Shown here piece after piece: positions 51,371-63,608 of a DNA stretch of 64,000 bases. The stretch lies in NCBI GenBank assembly GCA_000231825.2, contig JH720303.1, forward strand, positions 1,140,574 to 1,204,573. The letters are read 5' to 3'. Position 1 is the first letter of the stretch. Each line of letters opens with the position of its first letter. The notes under the pieces are model-generated. The model ran no database searches. It was not told the DNA's origin and saw only the letters and a list, made by a program, of their open reading frames with translations. This stretch comes from Tetrahymena elliotti 4EA. Lineage: Eukaryota > Ciliophora > Oligohymenophorea > Hymenostomatida > Tetrahymenidae. The translations under genes were made by a program, and so were the position numbers.

Positions 51371-54346
51371 TCAATAAACTTCTAATGAAACTGGATAGTG
51401 GAAAAGCAGAGAAGAGTTAACTATTCTAAAAATAAGTACATTTTTTATGTGTAAAGGAGTTTTATCACCAGTGATTAATCTTTTTTCATTATATTCTTTA
51501 AAGTATTAATTAGGACGGAGAAGTAGATTGATCATAAAAAGACTCTTAGGTTAGACTGTGATAACTTATGGACTGAGATTCAAGGAGAAAGGACAAATAG
51601 ATCCATCTTAAAGATTAGTAACGTGTTATGAATTTGTTTATTCAGTTAACCAGAATGGTTCTAATTAAAGAGTGTATCCATATGTATTTTTGAATGGAAT
51701 TTTGCAGTCACTCTTTTTACCTCTACGGATAGCTAGTTTAATTACCTTAGAAGAACGAGAAGCATGGAATAATTAACGAGTACATACGATTTTAGGTATT
51801 TCAACTGAACTTGTGATAGGAATAGAAATATAAGAATCATATCCATTTACGGTAACAGCAAAAGAACCTTTAATTAATTTTTCTTCATTTATATTGGGAA
51901 CTTTTAATGCTATGTGGACTTTAATGCTTTGATAGCCTGGAATAGAAAACATTAATTTTTCATTGTAATCATAATTTATTGTTTTACGAATACTGTAAAC
52001 GTATTCTCCATGACTATCAAATTCAGGATTTAAGCATAAACCAACAACTTTTATGAAGACTGTTTCATTTGTTTTATTGACGATTTAAACCTATTCCTCA
52101 AAAATGTTTCCTGGGAAAACAACTCCAAACTTAATTGAGTCTATGGATAGCTATAAAATTTCATTAACATGAGAATAAACTTGTTAATTTCTAGTGACCA
52201 TTTATTAATATTGAGTTTATTAGCTATAGTTTTTAGAAGAGTTTTATGATTGTTAGTACGAGGATTATTGATACTTAGAAGAGTTACTTAAGCTATTACT
52301 GCTGCTTAAAACGGTTCTATGTGCTTTATCTTCTTCCCTTTAGTTCTAAGAATTATATTAATATTCGTCTTTCTCTTCTTAATATTTCTTTTATTTTGCT
52401 TCGTCTTGCTTTGTTGAATTATTGTATTATTTATTATTTTTTTAGGAGTTAGAGGGTGAATGTTCTCTCTTAGAGTGATTAACTTATATGCTCTTTTAGA
52501 TATTAGTTAAAGTTGCTTTCTCTTTTAATATGTACATAACCAACTAATCTAAATAGCTATCAGTTTCTCTAATTATGCTTTGGTAATTCTCAAGGTGTCT
52601 AACATTTTCACTTTTCTCAACATGTTGATCTTCATCATTTTATTCTTATTATTCATCTCTTTCTTACTTTTCCTCAACTTCTTATGAATTGTAAGATTTT
52701 TCTTGATATTCTATGTTTTCTTTGTCAGAATATTCTTTTTAATTTTCTTTATCATTTTAATCAATTTCTTCTTGATATTTTTTTGAATTAGATTATGAAT
52801 TATCTCTACCTATATCTTCTCCTTTTCCTTCTTGATATTGTGATTCTTACTCTTCTTCTTCATCTTCTGCACCTATCAATCCAATGGGTTAGTAAATATT
52901 TCTATCTTCATCATCTACAACTAAATCTTGATCAGATTGATTTTCTTTTTCAGAAATATCACTTTAATTATTATTTTAAATACCATTTTCTTCAATTTGC
53001 TATTCTAATTATTACTAAATAGTCTCTTCTTGTAGAGAAGAAACTTAAGCATTTATTAAATTTTCTTACTATTCATCTTTAGAAACATATTCTTAATTTT
53101 ATTCCATTTTTGCATATGAATCAGATGACTCAACTTCTTCAGTTACATTAATATCTTTTATTTCAATTTCTTCCTTTTCAATTTGAGCTGCAACAGTGTT
53201 TTCTTCATTTAATTAGGAATCGACATCTTAAAAGTTATCAATTTAATAACATTAGATTTATTATAAGACATCATTTTTTTCTTCTTATGAATAATCAGCT
53301 TCTTCTTAGGTTGATGAGTTTTCTTATTGCTCATTTTCATTTTGTGGATTTTCTGAAGTTATGCTCTCAATCAATATTTCTTTTGTAATAGTTAATTGCT
53401 ATTCAGAAGAATTTTCTTAATCTGATAGTGAATTGAGCTAATTTTTTTAAATTATCAACGGTTCATTAATTTGGTTGATATTGTTAATTTCTTATTCAAT
53501 TATTTGAGAATTATTTACTTATTAAATTTAATGGTTTTTTTCTTTTTTTTCAGAAGAGTTATTTATTGAGTTAGTAGCTGTTTAATTTTATGAATTTGAT
53601 AAAATAATTTGTTAAATTTCTTTGTTTTGATCTCTCTCTTTGAATGGTGAGCAAGCTACATTCTACAAGATTTACTGGGTTTGTTATTAAAATGATTGTT
53701 TGTTTAAATTTGAACAGTTGCTAAGTACTTGATTGTTGATATTATTTTAAGTTTAAGGAGAATTTTTTGTTGACACATTTTTTATTATTTAAATTTCATT
53801 TTCATCATTTTTTTAAGCACACTTTGAAGAGGATGAAGAAGATCTGCTGTTTTGTGTAGATTTTAATACTCTAGATGGAGAATTTGAGCCACAAGGAGAT
53901 ACAGGTGTGCATAAATTATTTTAAATATTGCTCAATATTGAAGAGTTAACTGATTCGTTTTCTTTATTATCTTCACCTTCAACTTCTGTCTTTTGGGAAG
54001 ATGGAGAAAAATTTTAGTAAACTTTAGTTGGGGCGGCATAGCTATCTTAACTGGCAATAGGTTTATTAGCTAAATCAGATAAAACTTTATTTGATGTAGT
54101 GCTATTTTCTGAAAGTTTTTCACTTTTGTCATCTAATGCTATTGTGTTATTTAAGATAGTTGATTGTAGAATATTAGTTTGAATAGATGCAATAATATCA
54201 GCTGCTTCTTAATCTATTAACATCAAATGAGGTTCTGCACTTTGCTTGAAAACTGTTTGCTAATCTTCCTAGTTGTAATACAAGTTGCTACATCCCTTAA
54301 TATTACTTTGTTAGTCTAAGTCAGATATTACTGTATTTAAACTCAT
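51371..54346 (-). CDS. CEP192/SPD-2-like protein with ASH/MSP-fold C-terminus
   Basis: Intronless, 991 residues, ATG 54346-54344 and TGA 51373-51371. The first 600 residues are acidic, Ser/Asn/Glu/Gln-rich and disordered. A Gln/Lys/Ser-rich segment follows. The last 330 residues are beta-rich and globular: LSIDSIKFGVVFPGNIFEEQ, then VQIVNKTNETVFIKVVGLCL, a pattern (FG.V..G......V.I.N.T) shared by ASH (ASPM-SPD2-Hydin) and MSP-fold domains. Further strands include SFAVTVNGYDSYISIPITSS, and the protein ends FRIVNSSLLFHYPVSLEVY. Tandem folds like this at the C-terminus after a disordered N-terminus recall CEP192/SPD-2, a basal-body/centriole scaffold. The fold call is fairly sure; CEP192 orthology is an inference, and another ASH-domain ciliary protein is possible. 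It diverges from the coiled-coil gene at 55435. Confidence 0.6.
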
Positions 54347-55434
54347 TCTTTTTGTTAACGAATGAAAAGAATTTCTGCTTTGTATTTAATTTTTTAATTA
54401 ACAATTATTTGCTGTATTTGCAAGTTTTTTATCTTAAAATTTATCAAAATTCAATTAATATTAAATGAATTTTTGATTTTTTTCATATTTTTCTTTTTTA
54501 TATCAATACCTATACTGAAATCAATAAATTGCAATTACTTATTATAGGTTTTCCTACTTAATTTTTTCTAACTACCTTGTTGTTTCATTCATCTTTAATT
54601 TTATTCATTTCACTTAATGTTATCAAAAATAAATAGGTTATGAATGAATAAGGGAATGACTTAATTATATTCGAATAGTTATCTAAATTAAAACATCTTA
54701 AGTGAATTTTCAAAAAATTTATATGATAAATCATGAATAACAAATCAATCTATTTTGGAAAAATTGTCGAAGTTTGTTTTACTTTTTTGAAATTTAAGAT
54801 AAAGAAATTCAAACGGATATGACAAAATTAATATTCCATTAAAGATAAATAACTAAATTGTTCATAATAATTTTATTTTTTTAGTAATACCATAACAAAT
54901 TATGACAATAAAATTTATTACATATTTTTGATTTTATTTTTTTGCTATTGAGAAATAATGATTGATTTAAGTCTTTTACTTTTTTTAGCAGAAATATTTT
55001 TATTTTACAAAATTATTTTATAAACATTAAAATTTAATTTTTATGGTTTTAATTGGGATGGACTTGAGACTTTTTCTTCTCAAATTTCAATATTCTTCAA
55101 TCCTCTTTTACAAAAATAAATACCGCCATTTTACTTATTGAAATTCTGTGGATTTTTTCACAAATTTTTTTGAAAATATTAAAATAAAATAAGGTAATTA
55201 ACTTGTATTTAAAACATTTACTTGCATGTTTTTTTATCAAGCTAATTTCAAATTAAATTAATTGGCTTCTTTTTTTATTATAAGTCTGTCAAATAGACTG
55301 GATATCTATGAATATTATTTATTTGTTAGGTTCAAAAAACAATCCTAATTTTTGTAATTTTAAAATTTTAATTTGTTGTGAGGGATTGAATTTTATACAA
55401 AAATAATACTTCAAATAAGTAGTCAGATATTAAA
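54347..55434. other. Divergent AT-rich intergenic region
   Basis: Presumed promoters of the CEP192-like gene and the NPF/coiled-coil gene. No element recognised. Confidence 0.55.
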
Positions 55435-58400
55435 ATGAGTAAATAATAGCAATAAGGCGCAGATTTAAGATAAAATTCTGTTTTTAAGTAAGATCTTTTT
55501 GTTTTTTAGAATAAAAATATTTTAAATCAAGAAGGTAATCCTAAAAACCATCAAAAATGAAAAATAATTTTTACTTGCCATTTTAAATTTTTATATTTTA
55601 AACAAATATCTTCTTTTCTAAAAATTGTTTTTATAAAGTACAATCAACTTTGGAGATCCCAAGAAACTCTCAACTTAGGAATTAGAGCAAATAATCTTTA
55701 GTAATTTAAAATCAGTTGGTGAAAAACTTTAAAATTCATCTTCGCCAATTAGAACTATTTAATATAGTTAAAGCTAAGTTGAATAAGGGAATGCAAATCA
55801 GAAATAGGTTTATTCATTTTAAAATCAAAAAATAAATTAAGGAAATTATAATTCTGCTTCTAATGATCAATAACAAAAAACACTTCCTATCAATAGAAAT
55901 ACTCCTTCATTTTAGAATGTAATTATAAATGATAGTCTTGTGGGTTAAGACTAAGGTGAAAATACTAACAATTAACACTAAATTCAACTAAGTGCATTTG
56001 CTTCTCCTTAGTTTAACTCACCTTCATAAAAATTACTTTTTTCAAATACAAATAAAGGAGAAACTATGACTAGAAAAGATTTAGAGAATTCTAATTAGCA
56101 AGCATTAGAAAAAAAAGAAAATCCTTAAATGGTTTCTAATCCTATGCCATAAAGTAATCCTTTTTAAGCAAACGATCAAATTGCTTAAGTATAAAACTTA
56201 CTTTCTTCTATTGAAAATCCTTTTTCTCAAAATTTATTTGCAAGTCATTTCAAGGGTAACAGTAATAATAGTACTCTCCCTAACTCTGCAGCTAATCTAC
56301 CAACATTAGGAAATAGTACTGCTTAAAAATTTTAGCTTTTACCTCCTAAATAATTAGAAACTCCTAATAAACCCTCTCTTACAACAGGTTTATAATAAAA
56401 TCCCTTTAAACAAGAGTTTTAAAAAAATGCAAGTGAGCAAGTAATGAGAAATACAAGATTTTTATCTTCAAATAAAGAAAATAACAGCTAATCATCTTCA
56501 ACTACTAATATGACATCAGCTAATAATCTATTGTTTAATGATTAAAATGTGGTTAATGGAGTTAACGATTAAGGAAATTCTTTGAGTCATTCAACCAGTA
56601 CTACAAATTCAAAATTAAGAAGTGCCTCTCCTGGTATTAATGGATGGTCAGATAGCACTTCTCCAGCAATAGCAGGTGCAATGAAAGTTTTAAAAGAAAA
56701 ATGCAATAAAGCTGAATAATAATTAAAAGAATTATAATAGACTTGTTAGCAATAATAAGAGGAAATAAATTAATTGAAGTAAAATGAAAAAACATAAAAA
56801 TAGTAATGGGAAGATAACTAAAAAGAAAGTTTCATAAGACTGAGTGAATAAACTGGCTAGGTGCTCTCCGAAATAACAAAGCTTTAAACAGAAAATGCCC
56901 ATGTATAAAATGAAAATGCAATTATGCAGAAGCAAATAGATGTTTATAAAACTTAAATATAAGAACTAACATAGGAAGTATTGTATTTACGTAAATGTAA
57001 TGAAATAATTGAAGGTGAGAAAAGCAAACATTTAGAGCATAATGCTCATGAAAGAGATGAACTTGATTAGAAGTTTATTATTTTAGAGAAGCTTCGCAAA
57101 ACTGATAAATAACTTATTGATAAATTAGAAAATGATTTATTAGATTTGTAAAATATCAAAAGAATGCAAGATGAAAAATTGAAAAAACTTGAAATCGAAA
57201 ACGAATAGCTGAAAAATGAACTTTATGATTCTCAAGAGACCTTGGAGGGAAGATGCAAAGCATCAGAAAGCAAACTTTCTTTGTATGAAAAAGAATTAAA
57301 TTTGGTCAAAGATAAATATGAAAAAGAAAAAAATTTCAATTAAAAGAGAGCTTCAGTTTATGCTGAAAAAGACTAAATGATGAGAGTAATTAACAAATAA
57401 AATAAATTAAATTAAATAAATCATTTTTTATTTTGTTTAATAAAAACAGCAACTATAAGAAGAAAATATAGACTTTAGAAGTTAGATCAAATCCTTGCAA
57501 ACATAGTTGGAACATTAAAAAAAATAAAATTCATTAAATGATAAACACAAATAAAAATTTGAAAGAGAAAAGTAACAAATATTTTTTTTAAGTTTATTCT
57601 TTTTAAAATTAATTTATTAAAGATATAGTTAAGAAGAATCTTATAAGTAATTGAAAGGAATTACTGATGAAATTATTAATTTGGTTTAGAGAGAGGCAAA
57701 TACCAGAGTTAAAGAGTAACTGCATTTAATACAGCTTAGAATTAAAAGATTGGATGATGGAAACAAAAAAATATCTGAATCTTAATCATCAATCTCTCGA
57801 TCATCTTCTAAGCAAAAGCAAACCAAATCAATAGGGCTTTCAAAAGAAAAGAAGACTAAAGATATTTCTGAAAGTAGAGCTAATAACTTTTCTTCATCTA
57901 AGAATAAATCTTAAGTAACTAGCAATAGTGCTAATAAATTTTACAAACAAGCTTCACCTCGTTCAAATAAAAGTGGATCAAATCATTCAAATGTAGTTAC
58001 AGTTGTTTCAAATAAAAAAATGAAACCCAAATCTAAGTCAAGAAATCCATCTTATAATAAAGAATTACATTTAGAAGATCTGGATGAAAGCATTGAGAGT
58101 AGAAGAAGTGCTTAAATAGGTTCTTCCTCTGTATAAAAGTTATCAAATGAAGGACAAAAAAGAATGACAAGAAAAAATTCCTTAGTTTTATCATAAAATA
58201 ATAGCATAGATTTTGAGTCTATGTCTCCTCATACAAGCAGAAAATCAAATCAAGGATAAACAGTAAGAAGCACTAGTAGGTAAAGAAGTGTTAGCAAAAA
58301 TTCTGATTTTTCAGCATCAAGAAATAAATCAATTAAAAAGAAAAAGTAAACTTCCTCTCAAATGAGTTAGAATTCTTATATTTATCATGAAGATAGAGGA

Positions 58401-58964
58401 GCTCTTCATCATGATGAAGATGATATTGATGCTCTCATGACAAACTAAAGTTAAGTCACTGTAAAACCTAGCTAATAATCAAATTCAATTAGATATGGAG
58501 TGCAAAATAATAATTAACCATTTAATACTGTAAATACTGAGCCTAAAAACCCTTCAACATACATCCAATCTTATACATTCCCTGAAAATTTCCAAAAGTA
58601 AAAATATTTTAAAAAATAAATAAAATAAATAAATCTTGATATAATTAATAGAATGTCAGAGTCTGAAATTTCCAATGAAATATTTAAGTTAGAAAGAGCC
58701 GTTGCAGAAACAAAGAGAGAATACAATAATTTATTAACAAGATCAAGGGTATATTTTAAATTATAAAAGTTTTATTTTTACTTATTTTCTTATTTTTAGG
58801 AGAATTCTGATATTAATATTGAAGAAGTTAGATAAAGAATGAATGAACTAGCCATTGATATGTAAAAACAATCAGATTGGTAGTTTATTTTAAAAAAGAA
58901 GCAAAGAGAAATTATTACTATGAGTTTTGGTAAGTAAAATTTGCAAACAAATATGATGAACTGA
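55435..58964 (+). CDS. Coiled-coil protein with three NPF motifs
   Basis: A short first exon (MSKQQQQGADLRQNSVF) joins across a long intron near 55490-55640. The N-terminal 350 residues are disordered and Asn/Ser/Gln/Pro-rich. They contain three NPF tripeptides at 56156-56164, 56216-56224 and 56399-56407, which are ligands of EH domains in endocytic proteins. A long coiled coil of about 300 residues follows (EILEKLRKTDKQLIDKLEND type). Next comes a Ser/Lys/Arg-rich basic stretch (RSSSKQKQTKSIGLSKEKK) and a helical C-terminus (ISNEIFKLERAVAETKREYN). Introns are at about 57380-57450, 57570-57623 and 58750-58800. TGA is at 58962-58964. Not recognised as a named family; could be endocytic or basal-body associated. 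Confidence 0.6.
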
Positions 58965-59817
58965 CTGATATTAAACATAAAAACTCACCTCTTAATAATT
59001 TTAAAATAAAATAAATTCTATAATTAAAAATAACATTCTTTTGTACATAATTTTATTATTTATCTGTTGCCAACTTATATTAATAGATAGATGCTTAATA
59101 AAATAGCAAAATTTGCTTCCAATGCATACAAAATTTTTAATTTTTTATGAATCTATTCTCAAATAAATATTTATTAATTATCTCATAATTTTGGATAGGA
59201 AATGTTATTATTCAAAAATTATGATCAAAATTTATGAACAATGAAATAAATATTCATTTAACACTTTTTTCTTCAAAATATTGATTAAAATAAATCTTAT
59301 TAATTGTATTTTTTATATTAAACAGTTTAAGTAAGGATTATATTTATATTAATTTTTTAAGTTAAAATAATTAAAGTTTTAAGAATTTTTATCTAATTAA
59401 AAAATTAAGCAACTCCTAAAAAAATGAGATTTTGATTTTAATGAGCGGAAGAGAATATACTTATATTAACTTTAAACATTATATTGAGAATAAAAACAAA
59501 AAAATATTTATTTATTAATAATATTGGAAACTATCTATTATAGTAAAATTTTTATAAATTTTTTTCTGATTTGATGAAATGTAGAAATAATTGAAAGAAA
59601 ATTTATAAAAATAATAATAATTCTTTTTGAAATTAAGGATAAAAATAGAGCTGATAAACTACAATCAAAACTAAAAGAAATTTTGATTCTACATATTCTG
59701 TTATTATAAATTAAACTTTTGTATGCATCTCACTATTTCTTTAAAATTAAAAAGAAAGATTTAGATAGTTGAATAATTTATCAAAAAAAAAAAAATTAAT
59801 TATATTATTTTGTATAA
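58965..59817. other. AT-rich intergenic gap
   Basis: Spacer and presumed promoter of the RIO1 gene. Nothing recognised. Confidence 0.6.
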
Positions 59818-61737
59818 ATGAGTTAGAAAAAGGAGTCAAAGCAAAAGAAGATAGTCTTAATAGATGACTATTTTAATCCTAAAAAGGAAGAAGAGTTGGA
59901 TACTAAATATTCTAATAATCCTGAAAATTTGGATGAATAGGATTATGATTAGCAGTCATCTTCTGATGAAGAATAGTAGTAATTTTAAAAAGTTAACAAA
60001 AAAAAGAAAAATCGTAAAGCAAGCTCAGATGATGATATGGATGAACTTGATTACTTAGAAGTTACAGTCCATAAGGGTAATTTAGGTCTTGAAGATGGCC
60101 AAGGAGTAGCTGCATCTGAAACAAATGATGCTAAATAAGGCAGACTTGTTGCAAAACTCTCCTCTAAAATTTCTGTAGAAAAAATGGGATCTAGAACTAC
60201 TGCATCCCATGGAGCTATGCAATCAATAAAAGAAAGTATCAACAAGTCTTAAAAGGGTTCTAATCGCGTCAAGGATAAATCAGATCGTGCCACTGTAGAA
60301 TAGGTACTTGATCCTCGTACTAGAGTTATTCTAGTTAAATTATTAAATAAGAAAATTATTAACGAAATCAATGGGTGTTTATCTACTGGTAAAGAAGCTA
60401 ATGTTTATCATGCCAGCTCTGCAAATGGTAAAGAATATGCTATTAAAATTTACAAAACTTCAATCTTGATCTTCAAGGATCGTGAAAAATACGTAGCTGG
60501 TGAATTTCGTTTTAGAAAGGGTCACTGCAAAAGTAATCCTCGTAAAATGATTAAGTTGTGGGCAGAAAAAGAAATTCGTAACTTAAAACGTATATATCAA
60601 AGCACTATTCCTTGTCCTGAGCCTATGTTAGTTAAAAGTAATGTGCTTATGATGGAATTTATTGGTAAAGATGGTAAAGCTGCTCCTCGTTTGAAGGATG
60701 CAGAAAATATTGAATTAGAATAATATTCCAAAATTTATTTATAATTGCTTCGTGATATGAGAACTCTTTATCAAGATTGTAGATTAGTTCATGGTGATCT
60801 CAGTGAGTACAATTTGCTTTATTACAACGAAAAGCTATACATGATTGATGTTTCTTAAAGTATTGAACATGATCATGCTCATTCACTCGAATTTCTTAGA
60901 CGTGATATTGTTAATGTCAATATGTACTTTAAGAAGAAAAATGTTATTACATTCTCTCTTCGTGATATTTTTGATTTCATCACTGATATTAACATAGTAC
61001 CTGGCACTGAGGCAACTATTCTTGAAGAACTTATTACCAAAGAAAACAAAGACACTGAATAAGATGAAAAAATTTTTGCAGGAATTTATATTCCAAGAAC
61101 TTTAAATGAAGTTAGCTTTAAGAATATTGAAGAAAACATAGATAAGCACATTTTGAATGAAGGAGATGATGAAGCTGCAAAAGATATTGTCTATTCAAAA
61201 CTAACAGGGCTTATAACATAAAAAAAAAATTAATAAAATTCAGATAGCGAAAGTAATGAAGATAGTTAAGAAGAAGATGATGAAGATAGAGAAGACAAAT
61301 AAATTGAATAATTAAAACAAACTAAATTTATTAAGATTGTCACCAAAAATGTAGAAGATGGAGGTACTGAAGAATCTAAATAAAAAGCTTAAGAAGAAGT
61401 TTCATAACTCTTGAAATAAGCTCAAACTAATAATCAAAAATAAGATGAAAGTGATGATTCATCTTTATCTTCTTCATCTGAAAGTGATTCAGATGATAGT
61501 GACGATGACAATGATAGCGATGATGATAATGATAATGATAATGAAGGTGATGAAGATGATGAAGAATTAGATTCTGAAGAGAAAAAAAAGAAGAAAAAAG
61601 GAGGAGATTAGCTCTACTAAGGGCTTTCAAAGGAAGAAAGAAAGAAAAAAGTAAAAGAAGAAAAGAAATAGAAAAGAGAAAACAAAATTCCTAAACATAT
61701 CAAAAAATCAATGACTAAAAAAAATAAGAAAAAATGA
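59818..61737 (+). CDS. RIOK1: RIO1 atypical serine kinase/ATPase (RIOK1)
   Basis: Intronless, 639 residues. RIO1 acts in the last cytoplasmic steps of 40S ribosomal subunit maturation. The RIO-specific ATP loop [11 protein letters not shown] starts at residue 189, the lysine motif is YAIKIYKTS, and the RIO1 signature [20 protein letters not shown] follows. The catalytic loop is HGDLSEYN (from residue 325). The metal-binding loop is [20 protein letters not shown] with Asp344; its conserved Gln is encoded by TAA at 60856-60858. The usual HDHPH reads HDHAH here. The N-terminus is acidic ([11 protein letters not shown]). The C-terminus has a long Asp/Asn/Ser/Glu tract and a Lys-rich end, as in RIO1 where the tail regulates release from pre-40S. 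It shares the pathway with UTP13 in this window but not its transcription unit. Confidence 0.95.
61486..61575 (+). repeat. GATAAT/GATGAT codon repeat encoding acidic tract
   Basis: Purine-rich triplet repeats inside the RIO1 C-terminus encode Asp, Asn, Ser and Glu, including GATAAT tandem units at 61523-61542. In-frame length variation between strains is likely. Confidence 0.75.
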
Positions 61738-62352
61738 AAAGATCATTTTCAATCAAAAATTTATTTTCTAAATTCTAAAAATTATATAAAAAAACAAACA
61801 ATGTATTTTTAAATTGTAAAGTAAGCAATTATTTGTAATTTAAATATTTATTTCATAATTGTATTAACCTATATTTCTTCATTTAACTTAATTTCAACCA
61901 AATATGTCATTTTCTATTTGAGTATTGCTTCAGCAATTTATCAACTTTTCTCAAATTTCTGATCATTTACATATTTTTACTTAAAATAGAATTTTTTATG
62001 CTGAAAAATTTTTTGTTTCAATAAATATTTTTCAAAAAAATTGTAAATAAATTAAAAGGACACTAAATTGTCTTTTTGCTGAAATATATCTATAAAATTG
62101 GAAACAATCTAGTAAATTTGTTAATTATCCAAACAATAAATAATCTAAAATTTATTTAATTTCAGAATACTCTAAATCTTAAATATTTTAAAAGATAAGG
62201 CTTATTTAACTTAATCAAGATAAATTACTAATTTAAAAAATAAATATGTATAAATCTTTATATGAAACAATCATCTTTTATTTTATTATTATTTAGATTT
62301 ATTTTTAACTAAATTTAAATTTTATCCATATCTATTACAAAAATCACTACTC
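61738..62352. other. Convergent AT-rich intergenic gap
   Basis: Between the 3' ends of RIO1 and the small zinc-finger gene; nothing recognised. Confidence 0.6.
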
Positions 62353-63608
62353 TCAATTCTCAGATATTTCATTTTCAGATTCAAAAGAATTATTTTAACT
62401 TTAATTTTCATCTTTATCTGATTCAAATTAATTCTAATCATTGAACTAATTTAATTTTAAAATTTTTTCTTATGTAGCAAATCTAATAACTTTCCATTCT
62501 ATTTAATCAGTCTTTTTTTCAAGAATTTTTTCTTTATTTAATTTGTCATCTTCTAAAAAATTAAGTGAAAACATTTATTCGTATTTATTTTGTAAAAAGA
62601 AAGATAAATTCAATATTTAAAAAATTTTTTTTTAATATTTAAATTTAGTGAAAAAAATTAGAAATTTTTTAAATTCAAAATAAAAATTAATAAAATGAAA
62701 GCAAATTTTAAAAAAATAAGAGATTTACTTGAAATTTCTGTATTTAATTCCTTAGCATGACTGTATTATTTGTGATCTTAAATTTAGATTTCTACTTTTT
62801 ATTTTTACTGGTTATTTTATGGTAATTATGTGTCCCATTAACATTACTTAACATAGTGATTAAAATTAAATTACTTTTCATTAATATTTTTAATAAGATC
62901 AATATATTCTTTTTCAACAATATTAATATCTTTACGAGAGTTGCCATTCAAATTGTTTATTTTATTTTGAATTGCTAGAGAAAAAAATGAGATATTTTTG
63001 ATTAAATCACAAACTACACTTTATATATACTTTGCTTATTCAAAAAAAATATGATTATAAACATCTTCAAATCTATTTATCATTTATTCAAGTTCATTTA
63101 AATCCTTTTATCTTTAGTTTTCAATTGATTATAAAAATCTTTTAAAATCATCAGACTTGAAATTATTGTTATCATAAAAGAACTCTTTTAGCTTATCTCT
63201 TTAGAATTACTTATTATAAAATTCAATCAATTCATTGCTACCTATTTTAAATTAATCTATTTTACTAATTTCTACTTGCTATGATTGTTTGAGAGCTTGA
63301 CATATTTAATTTGATAAATTCTCATAAAATTTTATCATTTTGTTTCTAATTTCTTATTATTTATTAACCAAAGAGTTATTAGAAAGATACTCCAGCTAAT
63401 TCTATGTTATTTCATAAGGCCAATTTTGAATAGGTAAATGATCTTCTTAAATTAGAATATCTTAGATAGACAAAATACCCTCAACTTTTTATTTTTTTAA
63501 TAAACATATTGCGCATTAAAGTTCTTAAGAATCAATCAAATTTGAGCTAACAAATTAAACTTCAAATTTATCATGTTTAGAGCACTTTTTATTTGTAATT
63601 GCTTTCAT
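62353..63608 (-). CDS. Ciliate-type protein with CxxH...CxxC zinc motif and helical body
   Basis: ATG 63608-63606; the reading ends at TGA 62355-62353 after one intron of about 180 nt near 62544-62727 (phase 1). The N-terminus MKAITNKKCSKHDKFEV and QELQCAICLLKK provide a Cys/His pair and a CxxC pair, a probable small zinc site like that heading many ciliate proteins of unknown function. The next 270 residues are helical and rich in Gln, Asn, Ile and Lys (NELEQMINRFEDVYNHIFFE). The second exon contains TDQIEWKVIRFATQEKIL, then an acidic Ser/Glu/Asn tail. There are no catalytic motifs. Function unknown; possibly a member of a lineage-specific multigene family. Confidence 0.55.

Noticed and set aside
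51319..51933. Plus-strand TGA-free frame starting MNSKNNCSKRQKQN
   Set aside because: Almost all of it is antisense to the beta-rich conserved C-terminus of the CEP192-like gene, which has far better protein character; judged a shadow frame.
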